Assembly: GCF_015624425.1 (NCBI RefSeq)
Contig: NZ_CP049919.1
Location: forward strand, 3,100,001 to 3,164,000
DNA from: Roseateles sp. DAIF2
GTDB lineage: Bacteria > Pseudomonadota > Gammaproteobacteria > Burkholderiales > Burkholderiaceae_C
Length of the DNA stretch: 64,000 bases
Reading direction: 5' to 3'
The position numbers were made by a program, and so were the translations under genes. The notes beneath the pieces were generated by a model, which ran no database searches, had not been told where the DNA came from, and worked only from the letters and a program-made list of their open reading frames with translations. This document shows, one piece after another, positions 63,459 through 64,000 of the stretch; the stretch's first letter is position 1, and each line of letters starts with the position of its first letter.

Positions 63459-64000
63459 ATGCAGAACAAGGACCGCATCGCACTGAGCATCGGCCCGGTG
63501 CTGTACTACTGGCCACGCGACACCCTGCTGAACTTCTACGCGATGCTGGCCGACTCCGCGGCCGACAGCGTCGTGCTGGGCGAGGTGGTTTGCGAGCGCC
63601 GCCATGAGCTGAAATTCGCCGATTGGCTGGCGCTGGCACGCGACTTGGCCGCCACCGGCAAGGAGGTGGTGCTGGCCACGCAGGCGCTGATCGCCTCGGA
63701 GTCCGACCTGCGGCTGCTGCGCCGCGCGGCCGAGCAGGCCGAGTTCCTGATCGAGGCCGGCGATGCCTCCGCGCTACAGCTGCTGAGCAAGGCCGGCCGG
63801 CCCTTCGTGCTCGGGCCGCACATCAATGTCTACAGCCGCGATGCACTGCGCGAGTACCTGCGCCTGGGCGCCCGGCGCTGGGTGCCGCCGGTCGAGCTGC
63901 CGCTGCCGGCCATACGCCATGTCAACGGGCTCGCCGACGGTGCATCCGAGCCGCTGCTGCCAACCGAGGTGTTTGCCTACGGCCGGCTGCCGCTGGCGTT
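63459..64000 (+). CDS. ubiV: UbiV (partial, runs off the window)
   Basis: First 180 residues. SIGPVLYYWPRDTLLNFYAM, VVLGEVVCERRHELKFADWL and VFAYGRLPLA match UbiV, partner of UbiU; the first cluster Cys (VVCERR) is visible and the others lie beyond the edge. ATG 63459 has a GGAAGGAG site 7-13 bases upstream. It follows ubiU by 20 bases. Confidence 0.93.
   Translation, partial: MQNKDRIALSIGPVLYYWPRDTLLNFYAMLADSAADSVVLGEVVCERRHELKFADWLALARDLAATGKEVVLATQALIASESDLRLLRRAAEQAEFLIEAGDASALQLLSKAGRPFVLGPHINVYSRDALREYLRLGARRWVPPVELPLPAIRHVNGLADGASEPLLPTEVFAYGRLPLA

Overview
The window looks like the chromosome of a high-GC Burkholderiales bacterium, probably near the Roseateles/Pelomonas/Mitsuaria group. 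That placement is inferred from gene order and protein character, not from a search. The core housekeeping run ygfZ / mltG-tmk-holB-pilZ-tatD, the CstA-YbdD pair, a Bug-type solute-binding protein and a complete nitrous oxide reductase (nos) cluster are all typical of that order.

Layout. 1-4.9 kb: core run (folate-binding YgfZ, MltG, thymidylate kinase, DNA polymerase III delta prime, PilZ, TatD nuclease, ankyrin protein). 5.0-9.7 kb: a cache-domain histidine kinase and NarL-type regulator next to a CstA-family carbon-starvation/pyruvate transporter and its small partner YbdD. 9.7-13.4 kb: small accessory genes (secreted protein, methyltransferase, P-loop kinase-like protein, DUF1428, glutathione transferase). 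13.4-15.0 kb: a complete IS256-family element inserted with an 8-bp target duplication into a remnant of queH. 15.0-18.7 kb: metR divergent from an FMN-reductase-like gene, mesX (DUF1852) and mesD, a folate- and cobalamin-independent methionine synthase system. 18.7-23.2 kb: a decayed NO/oxygen respiration locus in which norR and hmp 5' halves have been deleted and the cbb3-like catalytic subunit has an internal deletion plus frameshift, while its partner genes remain open. 23.4-26.5 kb: Bug protein and a solitary fusA.

26.6-46.5 kb is a mobile island of lower GC. It starts with a co-directional Tn7-like operon on the minus strand (TnsA-, TnsB-, TnsC- and TniQ-like proteins, an integrase-fold protein in which I cannot see the catalytic residues, and a Zn/HNH-like protein), followed by a small membrane ORF and a strong terminator. 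The cargo side carries an SGNH hydrolase, a large pentapeptide-repeat membrane protein, a periplasmic binding protein with a Cys-rich tail, IS remnants, a KfrA-like coiled-coil regulator with a candidate operator, a translationally coupled trio (GHKL ATPase, STAS-like DUF4325 protein, Ser/Ala/Pro-rich membrane protein) and a tyrosine recombinase. 46.5-50.4 kb is a patchwork of gene fragments, a LysR-NmrA-flavodoxin redox module and a broken second nosL.

50.4-64 kb is the denitrification end: nosZ, nosR, nosD, nosF, nosY and nosL on the minus strand; divergently a c-type cytochrome, an ApbE/NosX flavin transferase, a Crp/Fnr regulator, an NnrS-like membrane protein and ubiU-ubiV for oxygen-independent ubiquinone synthesis. 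A near-consensus FNR/DNR box lies between nosZ and the cytochrome gene. Together these genes support N2O respiration under oxygen limitation with ApbE flavinylating NosR and UbiUV keeping the quinone pool supplied, whereas the neighbouring NO-detoxification and cbb3-like genes are decaying.
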